This document shows positions 54,256 to 64,000 of a DNA stretch of 64,000 bases, in pieces (position 1 is the stretch's first letter; every line of letters starts with the position of its first letter). The translations under genes and the position numbers were made by a program. The stretch covers positions 124,001 through 188,000 of the forward strand of contig NZ_JANQBA010000005.1 of the NCBI RefSeq assembly GCF_025490915.1. The letters are read 5' to 3'. Source of the stretch: Lacticaseibacillus parakribbianus. GTDB taxonomy: Bacteria > Bacillota > Bacilli > Lactobacillales > Lactobacillaceae. A model generated the notes under the pieces. That model made no database searches and was not told the origin of the DNA. It worked only from the letters and a program-made list of their open reading frames with translations.

Positions 54256-56199
54256 TCAGGCGCCTTGCAGGTCCTCCAGCTTCAGGCTGGCGGTTTCCCA
54301 GGCGTCCTCGGTGGTCGCCACCTTGGCGTTGACGGCGTCGAGCTTGGTCTGCAGGTCCTGCATCTTGACGTAATCCGTCAACACGTCCGGGGCGGTCATC
54401 TGCTTTTGCAGCGCGTCGGCCTGATCGGCGAGCTCGCCCAGCTGGTCCTCAAGCGCCGCAACCTCGCGTTCGAGCTTGCGCTGGGCCTTTTGGTCGGCCT
54501 TGCTTTGCTGGTAGTCGACCTTGGCGGCGCTGACGGTCGGCCCCGCGACCGGGTCGGCGTTCTCCTGGGCCAGCGCCAGCTTTTCGGCCAGCTTCTCCTG
54601 GTAGTAATCCCAGTTGCCCAGGTACAGGTCGGCGCCGCTCGGCTCGACGGCGACGATGCTGGTCGCCAGCTGGTTGATGAAGTAGCGGTCGTGCGAGACG
54701 AACAGCACGGTGCCTTCAAAATCGGCCAGCGCCTGCTCGAGGACCAGCTTGGAGTTGATGTCCAGGTGGTTGGTCGGCTCGTCCAAAACCAGGAAGTTGT
54801 CGTGCTTCAAAGACAGCTTGGTCAGCTCCAGCCGCGCCTTTTGGCCGCCGGACAGGTCACCGACGCGCTTTTCGATGTCGTTGGCGTCGAACAGGAAGGC
54901 CGCCAGCGCGGAGCGGATGTCTTTTTCCGCCATGGTCGGGTGGTCGTCCCAGATCTCTGCGATCACGGACTTGTCCCAGTGCAGCTGGTGCTGGTCTTGG
55001 TCGTAGTAGCCGGTGGTGACGTTGGTGCCGAACCGCGCGTGGCCGGCCTTGAACGGAATCTGGCCGAGGACCGACTTGAGCAGGGTAGACTTGCCGACGC
55101 CGTTGTGGCCGATGATCGCAATGCGGTCGCCCTTGTTGACCTGGAAGTTGATCGGGCCGGCCATCACCGGGCCGTCCGGGTAGCCGACGGCGGCGTCTTG
55201 GACCTGCAGCACCTCGTTGCCCGAGGTTTTCTCGGGGCTGAAGCGAAAATGCACGGTCTTCTCCGGCCCGTCCGGCCGCGGCAAGCGGTCCATCTTCTCC
55301 AGCTGCTTGCGCCGGGCCTGGGCCTGCTTGGTCGAGCTAGCCCGGACGATGTTTTTGGCCACGAAGTCCTCGAGCTTGGCGATTTCCTCCTGCTGCTTCT
55401 CGTAGGCCTTCCACGCCAAGGCGCGGTTTTGGTCCTTTTGCTGCAGGTAGCCGGTGTAGTTGGTGGTGTAGTGAACCGCGCGGCTCGGGGTCAGCTCGTA
55501 AATCTCAGACACCACGTGGTCCAGGAAGTACTGGTCGTGGCTGACGGTGAGAATCGCGCCGGCGTAAGTCTTGAGGTAGCCCTCCAGCCAGCTGAGCGTG
55601 TCGATGTCCAGGTGGTTGGTCGGCTCGTCCAAGATGATGAGGTCGTGGTGCTCAAGCAACAGCTTGGCCAGGGCCAGCCGCGAGCGTTCGCCGCCGGACA
55701 GCGTGTGAATCGGCATCTGCCAGGTGCTTTCCGGGAAGTTGAAGCCGGTGAGGACGCCGCGAATTTCGGCGCGGTAGCCGTAGCCGTTGGCCGCTTCGAA
55801 GTCGTGTTGCAGCTGGTCGTACTGCTTCAGCACCGCGTCGTAGTCGGCCTGGTTCTCCGCGAGCTTAGGGTCGGCGATCGCGGCCTCGAGCTCGTGCATC
55901 CGCTGCTCCTGGGCAATCTGCTTGGCAAAAATCGTCAGCATTTCGTCGAAAATGTTGCGGCTGGAGTCGAGCCCCGAATCCTGCGCCAGGTAGCCGATCG
56001 ACATGTTCTTGCCGGTGGTGACCAGGCCGCCGTCTGCCGGGTCGAGCCCGGCGAGAATGCGCAGCAGGGTGGTTTTGCCGATGCCGTTGGGGCCGACCAA
56101 GCCGATGCGGGAGTTGGTCTGAACCTCAAGCGTGATGCCCGTGAATAAGTCGTTGCCGTCGAAGGTGCGGCCGACGCCTTGGGCCTGCATGATGATCAT
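54256..56199 (-). CDS. ABC-F family ATPase
   Basis: This 647-residue cytosolic protein has two ABC domains: Walker A GPNGIGKTT and GHNGVGKST, signatures LSGGERSRLALAKLL and LSGGQKARLELTKL. They are joined by a charged linker, with a C-terminal coiled coil (about 560-647). ABC-F proteins bind the ribosomal E site and adjust translation; some give antibiotic protection, but this looks like a housekeeping YdiF/Uup-type member. The ATG at 56199 lies 8 nt after AAAGGA. Confidence 0.92.
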   Translation of the reverse strand: MIIMQAQGVGRTFDGNDLFTGITLEVQTNSRIGLVGPNGIGKTTLLRILAGLDPADGGLVTTGKNMSIGYLAQDSGLDSSRNIFDEMLTIFAKQIAQEQRMHELEAAIADPKLAENQADYDAVLKQYDQLQHDFEAANGYGYRAEIRGVLTGFNFPESTWQMPIHTLSGGERSRLALAKLLLEHHDLIILDEPTNHLDIDTLSWLEGYLKTYAGAILTVSHDQYFLDHVVSEIYELTPSRAVHYTTNYTGYLQQKDQNRALAWKAYEKQQEEIAKLEDFVAKNIVRASSTKQAQARRKQLEKMDRLPRPDGPEKTVHFRFSPEKTSGNEVLQVQDAAVGYPDGPVMAGPINFQVNKGDRIAIIGHNGVGKSTLLKSVLGQIPFKAGHARFGTNVTTGYYDQDQHQLHWDKSVIAEIWDDHPTMAEKDIRSALAAFLFDANDIEKRVGDLSGGQKARLELTKLSLKHDNFLVLDEPTNHLDINSKLVLEQALADFEGTVLFVSHDRYFINQLATSIVAVEPSGADLYLGNWDYYQEKLAEKLALAQENADPVAGPTVSAAKVDYQQSKADQKAQRKLEREVAALEDQLGELADQADALQKQMTAPDVLTDYVKMQDLQTKLDAVNAKVATTEDAWETASLKLEDLQGA

Positions 56200-56291
56200 C
56201 TTATCGTTCCTTTCAGTCGTCAATAATTCCAGTTTACCATAGAAGGAATGTTCGGGTTGTGAAAAAAGTTGAGCATGACCGGTCTAGAAAC

Positions 56292-56320
56292 TTGCAGTCT
56301 TATGAAAAAGCGGTTACTAT
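56292..56320 (+). promoter_or_regulatory. rex promoter
   Basis: TTGCAG (56292-56297), a 17-bp spacer and TACTAT (56315-56320). Just downstream, GCATGC is repeated around TGACAATTTCACAATTGG, which holds a Rex-like half-site TTTCACAA. Confidence 0.8.
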
Positions 56321-56401
56321 ATTTTGAGAAGCATGCTGACAATTTCACAATTGGGCATGCAGAGCTGCCGCGCTGACGCGGCCAACTTAGGAGGCATATT
56401 G

Positions 56402-57058
56402 ATGGCTGAAACGATGATTCCCAAGGCCACGGCGAAGCGACTGCCGCTTTATTACCGCTACCTGAACTTCCTCGCGAACTCCGGCACCACCAAGGTTTCA
56501 TCCACGGAGCTGTCCGAGGCGGTCAAGGTGGATTCGGCAACCATTCGGCGCGACTTCTCGTACTTCGGGGCGCTGGGCAAGCGCGGCTACGGCTACGACG
56601 TGATGGACCTGATCAAGTTTTTCAAGAAAATTCTCAATCAGGACCGCCTGACCAACGTGGCGCTGGTCGGCGTCGGGAACCTCGGTCACGCGCTTTTGAA
56701 CTACAACTTCCGCCAGACCAACAGCATTCGCATCAGCGCGGCCTTCGACGTCAACCCCCAGCTGGCCGGCACCATTCAGGCCGGGGTGCCGGTGTACCCG
56801 ATGTCCGAGCTGGTGTCGCAGCTGCGCCAGCAGCAGATCGAAATCGTGATCCTGACCGTGCCGATTGACGCGGCCCAGGGCATCACCGACGACCTGGTGA
56901 AGGCCGGCATCAAGGGCGTGATGAACTTCACCCCGCTGCGCATCTCGGTGCCAAGCTACGTCCGGGTCCAAAACGTCGACCTGGCCACCGAGCTGCAGAC
57001 GCTGATTTACTTCCTGGAACACTACGGGCCGACCCTGCAGGACACCGAGGAAGACTAA
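56402..57058 (+). CDS. rex: Redox-sensing transcriptional repressor Rex
   Basis: This 218-residue repressor has an N-terminal winged helix ([24 protein letters not shown]) and a Rossmann domain ([16 protein letters not shown]). It senses the NADH/NAD ratio and represses fermentation and respiration genes when NADH is low. In this genome it could connect to the EET locus, which also handles NADH. The ATG follows GGAGG. Confidence 0.96.
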   Translation: MAETMIPKATAKRLPLYYRYLNFLANSGTTKVSSTELSEAVKVDSATIRRDFSYFGALGKRGYGYDVMDLIKFFKKILNQDRLTNVALVGVGNLGHALLNYNFRQTNSIRISAAFDVNPQLAGTIQAGVPVYPMSELVSQLRQQQIEIVILTVPIDAAQGITDDLVKAGIKGVMNFTPLRISVPSYVRVQNVDLATELQTLIYFLEHYGPTLQDTEED

Positions 57059-57066
57059 CATAAGCG

Positions 57067-57094
57067 AGCCGTCTCACAAAGAGGCGGCTTTTTT
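57067..57094 (+). terminator. Terminator of rex
   Basis: Nine-bp arms AGCCGTCTC/GAGGCGGCT are followed by TTTTTT. Confidence 0.93.
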
Positions 57095-57204
57095 GCTAGG
57101 CGAGCGTTGGCGGCGGCGGGACCGGGGAGACACGGGCTGTCGCGTTGACGTAAGCGCTACAAATTGGTATATTGACCTCGATCACTAGCGGGGAGGAATG
57201 CGGC

Positions 57205-57810
57205 ATGAGCCTAGACGGGCAGCGCGGCAGTCAGTTGTTGAAACAGCACCATTCAAGCGTCAGCCTCAAGCAGCGCCACGTGCTGCGACCGGGGCTGGGC
57301 CTGGGCCGCCCCGGGCTTGCGACCAAGCCGAGCCGAACGGCGCAGGCGGTGGCCGGCCACCGGGCGGCCCAGGCCGGGCGCTCGCGCGATGCGACCCAAG
57401 CGGAGCGCTCGCGCTTGGCGAAAGGCGGTGGCCCAAGCGAAGGCCTTGGCGGCCAGCGCAACGGTGGGCGGCAGACCGCCCGCAACGGGCAAGGCGCCGC
57501 TCACGACCGGGCGACCCAGGGCACGACTGGCGGGGCCAGCGAGCGCCAACCGCGCAATGCCGCCAAGCAGTCGCACCGGCAGGCCAACGCCACCCACGTG
57601 CGGATGCCGACCGCGGCCCCGGCGCAACCGCGTGGTGCCGCGGCTCACAGCGATCAGGCGCGATCCAAACCAGCGGCGCAACCGCGAGCCAACCCGGCCA
57701 AGGGCAACACCGCCAAGTCGGCCCAGCAGCCCGGCGGCGGGATCAACTGGGGGACACTGATTCTCGGGGTGGTCGCGATCGTGTTGCTCTGGCTTTATTT
57801 CATGGGATGA
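57205..57810 (+). CDS. Basic low-complexity tail-anchored protein
   Basis: This 201-residue protein has about 175 residues rich in Ala, Gly, Arg, Gln and Pro with no predicted fold. A single C-terminal membrane helix follows (WGTLILGVVAIVLLWLYFMG). The strongly positive cytosolic part might bind nucleic acid or acidic lipid. It starts at an ATG after GGGAGG and is 9 bp before an NfeD-like gene, so it belongs to the flotillin operon. No family recognised. Confidence 0.72.
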   Translation: MSLDGQRGSQLLKQHHSSVSLKQRHVLRPGLGLGRPGLATKPSRTAQAVAGHRAAQAGRSRDATQAERSRLAKGGGPSEGLGGQRNGGRQTARNGQGAAHDRATQGTTGGASERQPRNAAKQSHRQANATHVRMPTAAPAQPRGAAAHSDQARSKPAAQPRANPAKGNTAKSAQQPGGGINWGTLILGVVAIVLLWLYFMG

Positions 57811-57819
57811 GGTGAGTCC

Positions 57820-58212
57820 ATGCAGGCATTGTGGAATCAGCCCTGGTGGGTGCTGGCCTTGGTCGGCCTCCTCGTGGCGATTATCGGTGGCGCCTTCTTG
57901 TGGGCGCTTTTCTCCCTGGTCGCGCTGCCGATTCTGGCGGCCTTGAGCCGGCTGTTTCGCGGCGTGGATAACAGCACCGCCGAAAGCAGCAAGGCCTACC
58001 TGGTCGGCCGGCTCAGCCTGACGATTCCGGTCGGTGGCCTTGGCGAGGTGATGGTCGTCGGCAACGGCCGGGCCCGGCAGACCTACGCCGCTCGCGCCTA
58101 CGACCCCGGCACCCGCATCGCGCAAGGCACCCGGGTCGTCGTCATCGAGCTCAAGGCCGGGGTGGCGTATGTGCAACCGGTTCGCGATCCGGCCACGACG
58201 ACCACGAAATAA
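57820..58212 (+). CDS. NfeD-like short membrane protein
   Basis: This 130-residue protein has one or two N-terminal membrane helices (residues 9-48) and a C-terminal OB-fold-like domain (VGRLSLTIPVGGLGEVMV.., IAQGTRVVVIELKAGVAYV). This is the NfeD1b layout that accompanies flotillin genes. It probably helps FloT assemble at membrane microdomains. It begins 9 bp after the tail-anchored protein gene. Confidence 0.82.
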   Translation: MQALWNQPWWVLALVGLLVAIIGGAFLWALFSLVALPILAALSRLFRGVDNSTAESSKAYLVGRLSLTIPVGGLGEVMVVGNGRARQTYAARAYDPGTRIAQGTRVVVIELKAGVAYVQPVRDPATTTTK

Positions 58213-58272
58213 GGGGTTTTACAGTCCGGTCGGCGCCTTTGCACCGGCCACACGCTACTAAAAGGAAGTGTC

Positions 58273-59787
58273 ATGATGGAAAACTACTCGAGTCTGATCA
58301 TCATCGGCGTCATCGCCGTGCTAGTCATTTTGTTCTTTGTCTTTTTGGTCACGCACCGCAAGACGGCGCTGCCCAACGAGGTCTTGATCATCTCCGGGGC
58401 GATGATCGGCGGCAAGCACTCTTACCAAGACACCAACGGCAACAAGGTGAAGCTGATCACCAACGGCGGGGCGTTCATCCTGCCGATCGTGCAGCGCTGG
58501 GACGCCTTGTCGCTCAACACCCGCACCATCGAGGTCGCCACGCCCGAGGTTTACACCAAGGCCGGGGTGCCGATCAAGGTCGATGGGACGGTCATCCTGA
58601 AGATCGGCTCCTCGCTTGAGGAGATCGCGACGGCCGCCGAGCAGTTCCTGGGCAAGGAGGACGCGCAGATCAACGGCGAAGCCACCGAAATTCTGGAAGG
58701 CCATCTCCGCGCCATTTTGGGGACGCTGACCGTCGAGGACACCTACCAAAACCGCGAGGTATTCGCCGAGAAGGTGCAAGAGGTCGCAAGCTCCGACCTG
58801 GCCAAGATGGGCCTGCAGATCGTGTCCTTCACCATCAAGGACATCACCGACAGCAACGGCTACTTAGACAGCCTGGGCAAAAAGCAGATCGCCGAGGTCA
58901 AAAAGAACGCGGCGATCGCCGAGGCCGAAGCCGACAAGGAGCGGCGCATCAAGCAGGCCGAGGCCGACCAGCTGGCCCAGGAAGAAGAGATCAAGCGCCA
59001 GACGCAGGTCGCCGACTCCAAACGCGCCCAGGCCGTGCAGGTCGCGGAGTTCGAAAAGGAACAGCAGATCGCCAAGGCCCAGGCGGATCAGGCCTCGATT
59101 GCCGAGCAGATGAAGGCCAAGCAGGTCCAAAAGGAAAAAGACATCGAGCTGGCGCAAAAAGACGCCGACCTGCAGGAAATGACGCTGAACGCGACCGTGC
59201 GTAAGCAGGCCGACGCCAACCGCTACCAGGCCGAGCAGGAGGCCGCCGCGCAAAAGGCGGCCAGCATCGCTAAGGCCCAGGCCGAAGCCGAGCAGGTGAA
59301 GCTGTCGGCCGAAGCGTCTGCCGAGCAGGTCAAGCTGCAAGCGGCCGCCCAGGCGGAGCAGGTTCGCCAGGCCGCCGACGCCGCGGCTCACCAAGTCGAG
59401 GTGCAGGGGCAAGCCGAAGCCAAGGCCACGGAGCTGACCGGTAACGCGACGGCGGCCAAGACCCGCGCCGTCGGGCTGGCCGAGGCCGAGGCGACCGAGA
59501 AGAAGGCCGCCGCCCTGGCCAAAATGAACGAGTCCGGGAAGCTGCAGATGGTGCTGGATGTCCTGCCGGCGCTGTTTGCCGCCAACGCCGACGCCTACAA
59601 GAACGTCGACCACGTGACGCTGTACGGCCAAGGCGACGTGACCGGCCAGTCGGTCGAGAACATGACCAAGCAGCTGGCGATGATTCACCAGATGACCGGC
59701 ATCGACCTGGAGCAGGTGATCAACAGCACCATCAGCACCAAGGCCGGCACCAAGCCGGTGGCCGACGCGGTTCAAAAGGCCGAGTAG
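58273..59787 (+). CDS. floT: Flotillin FloT
   Basis: This 504-residue protein has an N-terminal membrane segment (8-26), a PHB/SPFH domain (about 30-200) and a long Ala/Glu/Gln/Lys-rich coiled coil (about 205-410) with the EAEA repeats of flotillins. A C-terminal helical segment follows. It organises functional membrane microdomains. The start has two adjacent ATGs after AAAGGAAG. Confidence 0.94.
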   Translation: MMENYSSLIIIGVIAVLVILFFVFLVTHRKTALPNEVLIISGAMIGGKHSYQDTNGNKVKLITNGGAFILPIVQRWDALSLNTRTIEVATPEVYTKAGVPIKVDGTVILKIGSSLEEIATAAEQFLGKEDAQINGEATEILEGHLRAILGTLTVEDTYQNREVFAEKVQEVASSDLAKMGLQIVSFTIKDITDSNGYLDSLGKKQIAEVKKNAAIAEAEADKERRIKQAEADQLAQEEEIKRQTQVADSKRAQAVQVAEFEKEQQIAKAQADQASIAEQMKAKQVQKEKDIELAQKDADLQEMTLNATVRKQADANRYQAEQEAAAQKAASIAKAQAEAEQVKLSAEASAEQVKLQAAAQAEQVRQAADAAAHQVEVQGQAEAKATELTGNATAAKTRAVGLAEAEATEKKAAALAKMNESGKLQMVLDVLPALFAANADAYKNVDHVTLYGQGDVTGQSVENMTKQLAMIHQMTGIDLEQVINSTISTKAGTKPVADAVQKAE

Positions 59788-59906
59788 GCGCCGCGGCGCC
59801 GGGCGAGGCCCAGCCAGGCCCCGGCTCAGCTACCGGGTGCGGCACGACACGGGCCGGGTCGCGGTTCAACGCAGTGCAAAGCGCATGCGGCACCGGCCGA
59901 GGCACG

Positions 59907-59942
59907 AAAAAGGCGCATCCCCAGCGGGGATGCGCCTTTTTG
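59907..59942 (+). terminator. Terminator of the flotillin operon
   Basis: Long perfect arms (59907-59922 and 59926-59941) with an AGC loop are followed by a T-tract. Confidence 0.95.
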
Positions 59943-60004
59943 GGTGCCGAGTGGTTCGCCGGCCGGTTAGCGAGAGACGGGTAGAATTAGGCGAGTCAAA
60001 ATGC

Positions 60005-60033
60005 TTGACGGCAAATTGGTCCGGTGTTAAGCT
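60005..60033 (+). promoter_or_regulatory. Promoter of structured RNA copy B
   Basis: TTGACG (60005-60010), a 17-bp spacer and TAAGCT (60028-60033). The -35 and spacer length are identical to those of copy A. Confidence 0.8.
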
Positions 60034-60039
60034 ATCCGC

Positions 60040-60430
60040 GAATGATCAGTCACGTGCGGGGATGGCGCTGCGGCCGCAGCGCTGGCACCTCTGCCGCATA
60101 GGGGAACGATCCGGAGCGCAAGCGCCTCTAGTACCCCACCCATGCCAAGCCGCAGTGTAGCGCCACACGGCTTTCAAACTCAAGAGTTTTAGTGCAACTC
60201 CTTCAACTTAGGAGGAGATACCAGGGTAAAGGATTTTACCACCCCACCGCTCGCACCAAGCTAGGACCTACTCGCAACTCGAGGTAGCTGCGGCCCCGGC
60301 GAGCGCGGTGGTGGCACCACCATAGTAAGCAATGGACAGCAACGTAACCGAATTAGGCCAAGGCCACCGGACTGGGTGAGTCCGGTGGCTTCGGCGCGGC
60401 CGCCGCACCCCCATCGTTGCGGCGGCTTTT
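60040..60430 (+). ncRNA. Large structured noncoding RNA, copy B (about 390 nt)
   Basis: Homologous to the RNA at 18.8 kb. It carries a perfect 18-nt palindrome GCGCTGCGGCCGCAGCGC (60065-60082) and GGGGAACGATCC. Next is the hairpin GGAGCGC-AAGC-GCCTCT with compensatory changes relative to copy A, then AGTACCCCAC. The enclosing stem CCACCGCTCGC/GCGAGCGCGGTGG (60244-60254 with 60299-60311) surrounds the hairpin CCTACTCG..CGAGGTAG. The 3' end shares GGTGGCTTCGGCGCG with copy A. A terminator ends it. It contains several short stop-riddled frames only. Confidence 0.8.
60399..60430 (+). terminator. Terminator of RNA copy B
   Basis: Nine-bp arms GCCGCCGCA/TGCGGCGGC are followed by TTTT. Confidence 0.85.
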
Positions 60431-60463
60431 GGCGTGGCCCCATAACCGCGGCGCCGATGGACG

Positions 60464-60501
60464 CCAAAACGCCGCCGCGATGGCCTGCGACGGCGTTTTG
60501 G
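60464..60501 (-). terminator. Terminator of the LCP gene
   Basis: Arms CCAAAACGCCG/CGGCGTTTTGG lie just beyond the LCP stop codon. On the minus strand the T-run is within the 3' arm. Confidence 0.85.
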
Positions 60502-60503
60502 GG

Positions 60504-61565
60504 TTAGAGCTCGGGGTTGTAGATGGTGTAGACCTGCGCGGCCGGGTTATCGAAGTTGAAGCCGGTGTTGGCCTTGTTCTCCCGGACGTTTTGGTTGGCG
60601 ATGGTCTCGGTCGCAAGCCCCAGGGCGGTCCGCAGCTTGTCGGAGACGCGCTGCAGCTCGCTAGTCGAGGGAATCTGGTAGGACGACGGCCCCGGGTAGA
60701 CCCAGGCGTCGTGGCCCTGCACGTGGTCGGTCGTGACCTTGCCGGCGGCCGCGCGGTAGTTGGTGACCAGCGTGGTCAGATCCGAGAAGCTCAGGTTGGT
60801 TCGCATGTTGCCGGAGATGGTCTTGAGCAGGCGGTCAAAATGGGTCAGCGTGTCGGTCGACAACGCCTTTTTGAGAATCGCGCGAATCACCTGCTGCTGC
60901 CTTTTTTGGCGGCCATAGTCGCCTTCCGGATCCTCGTGGCGCATTCGCGCGTAGGCCAGGGCCCAGGCGCCGTTGAGGTGCATCGGCCCCTTGACGAAGT
61001 GCTGGGAGCCGGTGTCCTTGTCGGTGAAGGAGAAAGGAACCTGCACGTCGATGCCGCCGACCGCGTCGACGATTTTTTCAAGCGCCCCCATGTTGACGGT
61101 CAGGTAGTAATCGATCGGCACGTTGACTAAGGCGGAGACGGTCGCAACCGCCATCTTGGAGCTGCCGATCGAGTAGGCGGCGTTGATTTTTTGCATGTTG
61201 AAGTGGGTGGTGCCGATCATCTTGGCGGCGGTGTCGCGCGGAACGCTGACCAGGGTGGTCTTTTTTTGCTTGGGGTTGACCACCGCGACAATCAAGGTGT
61301 CCGAGCGGCCGTTGTCGGTGCGGCCCAAGGCGCCGGAGTCGACGCCGATCAACAGCGCGGCGAAGGGCTTCTTGTTTTGAATCGTCGGGTTGGCCTTGTT
61401 GTCCAACGACGCGTAGGTCTTGTCGAAGGCGTACTTGGCCTGGCTGTAGAGGCGCAGGCCGTACAACCCGGCGGTGACCAGAAGCGTCGACACGATGAGC
61501 AAAACGAACTTGAGCCAGGGCCGGTGCGGCCGCCCCTGGTCGTGGCGGCTGGTGCGAGTATCCAT
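60504..61565 (-). CDS. LytR-CpsA-Psr (LCP) family cell-wall ligase
   Basis: This 353-residue protein has an N-terminal membrane anchor (about 20-42) and an extracellular LCP domain with the signatures DTLIVAVVNPKQKKTTLVSVPRDT and YARMRHEDPEGDYGRQKRQQ. LCP enzymes attach teichoic acids or polysaccharides to peptidoglycan. The ATG at 61565 follows AAGGAG by 8 nt. Confidence 0.93.
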   Translation of the reverse strand: MDTRTSRHDQGRPHRPWLKFVLLIVSTLLVTAGLYGLRLYSQAKYAFDKTYASLDNKANPTIQNKKPFAALLIGVDSGALGRTDNGRSDTLIVAVVNPKQKKTTLVSVPRDTAAKMIGTTHFNMQKINAAYSIGSSKMAVATVSALVNVPIDYYLTVNMGALEKIVDAVGGIDVQVPFSFTDKDTGSQHFVKGPMHLNGAWALAYARMRHEDPEGDYGRQKRQQQVIRAILKKALSTDTLTHFDRLLKTISGNMRTNLSFSDLTTLVTNYRAAAGKVTTDHVQGHDAWVYPGPSSYQIPSTSELQRVSDKLRTALGLATETIANQNVRENKANTGFNFDNPAAQVYTIYNPEL

Positions 61566-61675
61566 TGCAATCACTCCTTAAAGCTATTGTACCGACTCAA
61601 CCGCGGCTGCGTCAGGTTGCGGCCATTGTTAACGCATCCTTAAGCTCGCCGCCGGTCGCGGTTCCCCCCGCCGGC

Positions 61676-62302
61676 CTAATGCGCGAAGGCGTCAATCAGC
61701 GTCAAGGCGACGGTGCCGACATGGGCGATGATTGCCGGCTGGATGCTGCCGGTGCGATCGTACAAGAAGGCGTAGGTGGCCCCGACCAGGCTTGCGACCA
61801 ACCAGTGCGTCGGGTCGCTGGCCAAGGCGAACAGCAGCCCGGCGATCAGGGCCGCCCCGACCTTGCCGGTGACGCCGGCGAGGTTGCCGAACACGATGCG
61901 GCGGAAGGTCAGCTCCTCAAGAATCGGCATCACGACCACCAGGCTCACCAGGTAGCCCGGGGCGGCCTGCACCGCCGTCAGCGTCTGGTTCAACGCCCAG
62001 CCGCCGGCGCGGTTGAACAGCAGCTGCTCCAAGAGGCTGGCACCGAGCTGCACCGCCAGCACCAGCGCGATGCCGGAGATGCCCCACACCGCCCGGGTGG
62101 TGGGGCTGGCCACGCCGGCCGCCTCGATGGCGTTGGGGACAATCAGGCGGCGGTTGGCTAGCAGGGCCACGATCAGGCAGACCAGGCCCAAGGCAGCCGC
62201 GAGCCACAGGCCGCCGGTTCCCCACCGCGTCAGCCACAGGCCACCGATCAAGGCGACCAGGTAGCAGCCGACGATCGCAATTGCATTTTTCGCTCCAGAC
62301 AT
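61676..62302 (-). CDS. CPBP family intramembrane metalloprotease
   Basis: This 208-residue membrane protein has the CPBP motifs EELTFRR (catalytic Glu pair), the FALASDPTHWL region with a conserved His, and a late AIIAHVG. Members cleave prenylated or signal-type peptides within the membrane and include bacteriocin self-immunity proteins. The ATG at 62302 follows GGAGG. It is divergent from groES. Confidence 0.87.
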   Translation of the reverse strand: MSGAKNAIAIVGCYLVALIGGLWLTRWGTGGLWLAAALGLVCLIVALLANRRLIVPNAIEAAGVASPTTRAVWGISGIALVLAVQLGASLLEQLLFNRAGGWALNQTLTAVQAAPGYLVSLVVVMPILEELTFRRIVFGNLAGVTGKVGAALIAGLLFALASDPTHWLVASLVGATYAFLYDRTGSIQPAIIAHVGTVALTLIDAFAH

Positions 62303-62356
62303 CAGGCACCTCCAAAGATTTTCGTTCAGGGTCAGTATAACAGACCGACTTGGGGG

Positions 62357-62385
62357 TTGCATTCAGGCGGCAAACTCGTTATAGT
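62357..62385 (+). promoter_or_regulatory. groESL promoter
   Basis: TTGCAT (62357-62362), a 17-bp spacer and TATAGT (62380-62385), just upstream of the CIRCE operator. Confidence 0.9.
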
Positions 62386-62396
62386 AATGAATGTAG

Positions 62397-62423
62397 TTAG
62401 CACTTGGGACACAAGAGTGCTAA
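62397..62423 (+). promoter_or_regulatory. CIRCE operator (HrcA site)
   Basis: The inverted repeat TTAGCACTT-N9-GAGTGCTAA matches CIRCE with one mismatch. HrcA binds it and represses groESL until heat or misfolded protein titrates GroEL. Confidence 0.97.
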
Positions 62424-62453
62424 GCCTAATCAATTATGTATGGAGGGATTGCC

Positions 62454-62738
62454 TTGTTAAAACCATTAGGAGACCGCGTCGTCGTATCGGTCGTTGAGGA
62501 ACAAGAAGAGACTGTTGGAGGCATTGTGCTCGCCAGCAACGCGAAGGAAAAGCCCCAATCCGGCAAAATCGTCGCCGTGGGCGAAGGCACACGCACCCCT
62601 GAAGGCAAGCTGCTGCCGCTGACCGTCAAGGTGGGCGACGTGGTTGTTTACGACAAGTACGCCGGTTCCGAAGTGAAGTACGAAGGCGAGAAGTACCTGG
62701 TCCTGCACGAAAAGGACCTGATGGCGATCGCTGAGTAA
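62454..62738 (+). CDS. groES: Co-chaperonin GroES
   Basis: This 94-residue protein has the mobile loop [20 protein letters not shown]. Translation starts at TTG (62454) after GGAGGG, giving [11 protein letters not shown]; the upstream ATG would place the Shine-Dalgarno inside the gene. Confidence 0.97.
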   Translation: MLKPLGDRVVVSVVEEQEETVGGIVLASNAKEKPQSGKIVAVGEGTRTPEGKLLPLTVKVGDVVVYDKYAGSEVKYEGEKYLVLHEKDLMAIAE

Positions 62739-62768
62739 TCTGAGTCAATAATCTATCATATGAGGTGA

Positions 62769-64000
<1,232 letters not shown>

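Noticed and set aside
54265-56148. 627-residue plus-strand frame opposite the ABC-F gene
   Set aside because: It lies wholly antisense to a clear two-domain ATPase, is rich in Val/Arg/His/Gly typical of shadow frames, and has no start signals.

Overview
This window reads as a chromosomal segment of a GC-rich, low-redundancy Gram-positive bacterium of the Lactobacillaceae. That is inferred from the gene order, lipobox and LPXTG proteins, an HrcA/CIRCE groESL operon, 4.5S-type SRP RNA, strong GGAGG ribosome binding sites and sigma-A promoters (TTGNNN, 17 bp, TATAAT-like). A Lacticaseibacillus-like species is my best guess, but the genus is not proven by the sequence. High GC produces long open frames opposite many real genes; these were ignored.

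Layout. 1-5.6 kb: a G-quadruplex-capable heptamer repeat, then a minus-strand SsuABC-type transporter whose permease and ATPase are separated from the binding protein by an adenylate-forming ligase and a membrane acyltransferase. 5.6-16 kb: a SigH/ComX-like sigma factor, then a nearly complete flavin-based extracellular electron transfer (EET) locus: dmkB, eetB, eetA and ndh2 on the minus strand, and pplA, fmnB and two tandem UbiA prenyltransferases on the plus strand. NADH electrons would pass through Ndh2 to demethylmenaquinone and on to the surface flavoprotein PplA, which FmnB flavinylates. 16-28 kb: rpmG-secE-nusG-rplK-rplA and rplJ-rplL with an L10 leader. Between rplA and rplJ lie a 400-nt structured RNA, a double-length Rgg-like regulator, a second Rgg, a GNAT, and a membrane protein/lipoprotein pair behind an attenuator-like leader. 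28-37.5 kb: two ABC-2 permeases without an ATPase, an XRE regulator, mprF, a methyltransferase, a PucR-type regulator, tadA and a GNAT. 37.5-45.5 kb: SRP RNA, then the DNA replication and repair cluster dnaX-ybaB-recR-yaaL-tmk-darA-holB-yabA-rsmI-thioesterase. 45.5-51.5 kb: secreted and LPXTG surface proteins, a glycosylase/asparaginase pair, and a THF riboswitch controlling folT. 51.5-64 kb: tsaB-rimI-tsaD, an ABC-F protein, rex, a three-gene flotillin operon, a second copy of the 400-nt RNA, an LCP ligase, a CPBP protease and groES-groEL (cut by the window end).

Two signals are not explained by ordinary genes. The first is a family of about 125-nt repeats at six intergenic loci, in tandem arrays of one to three units or more. 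Their sequences diverge, but three nested stems are kept by compensatory changes around constant loop motifs. The second is a pair of about 400-nt paralogous noncoding RNA genes (18.8 and 60.0 kb). Each has its own TTGACG promoter and terminator, a perfect 16-18 nt palindrome, and a hairpin with four covarying pairs under an invariant AAGC loop. I could not match either to a class I know.
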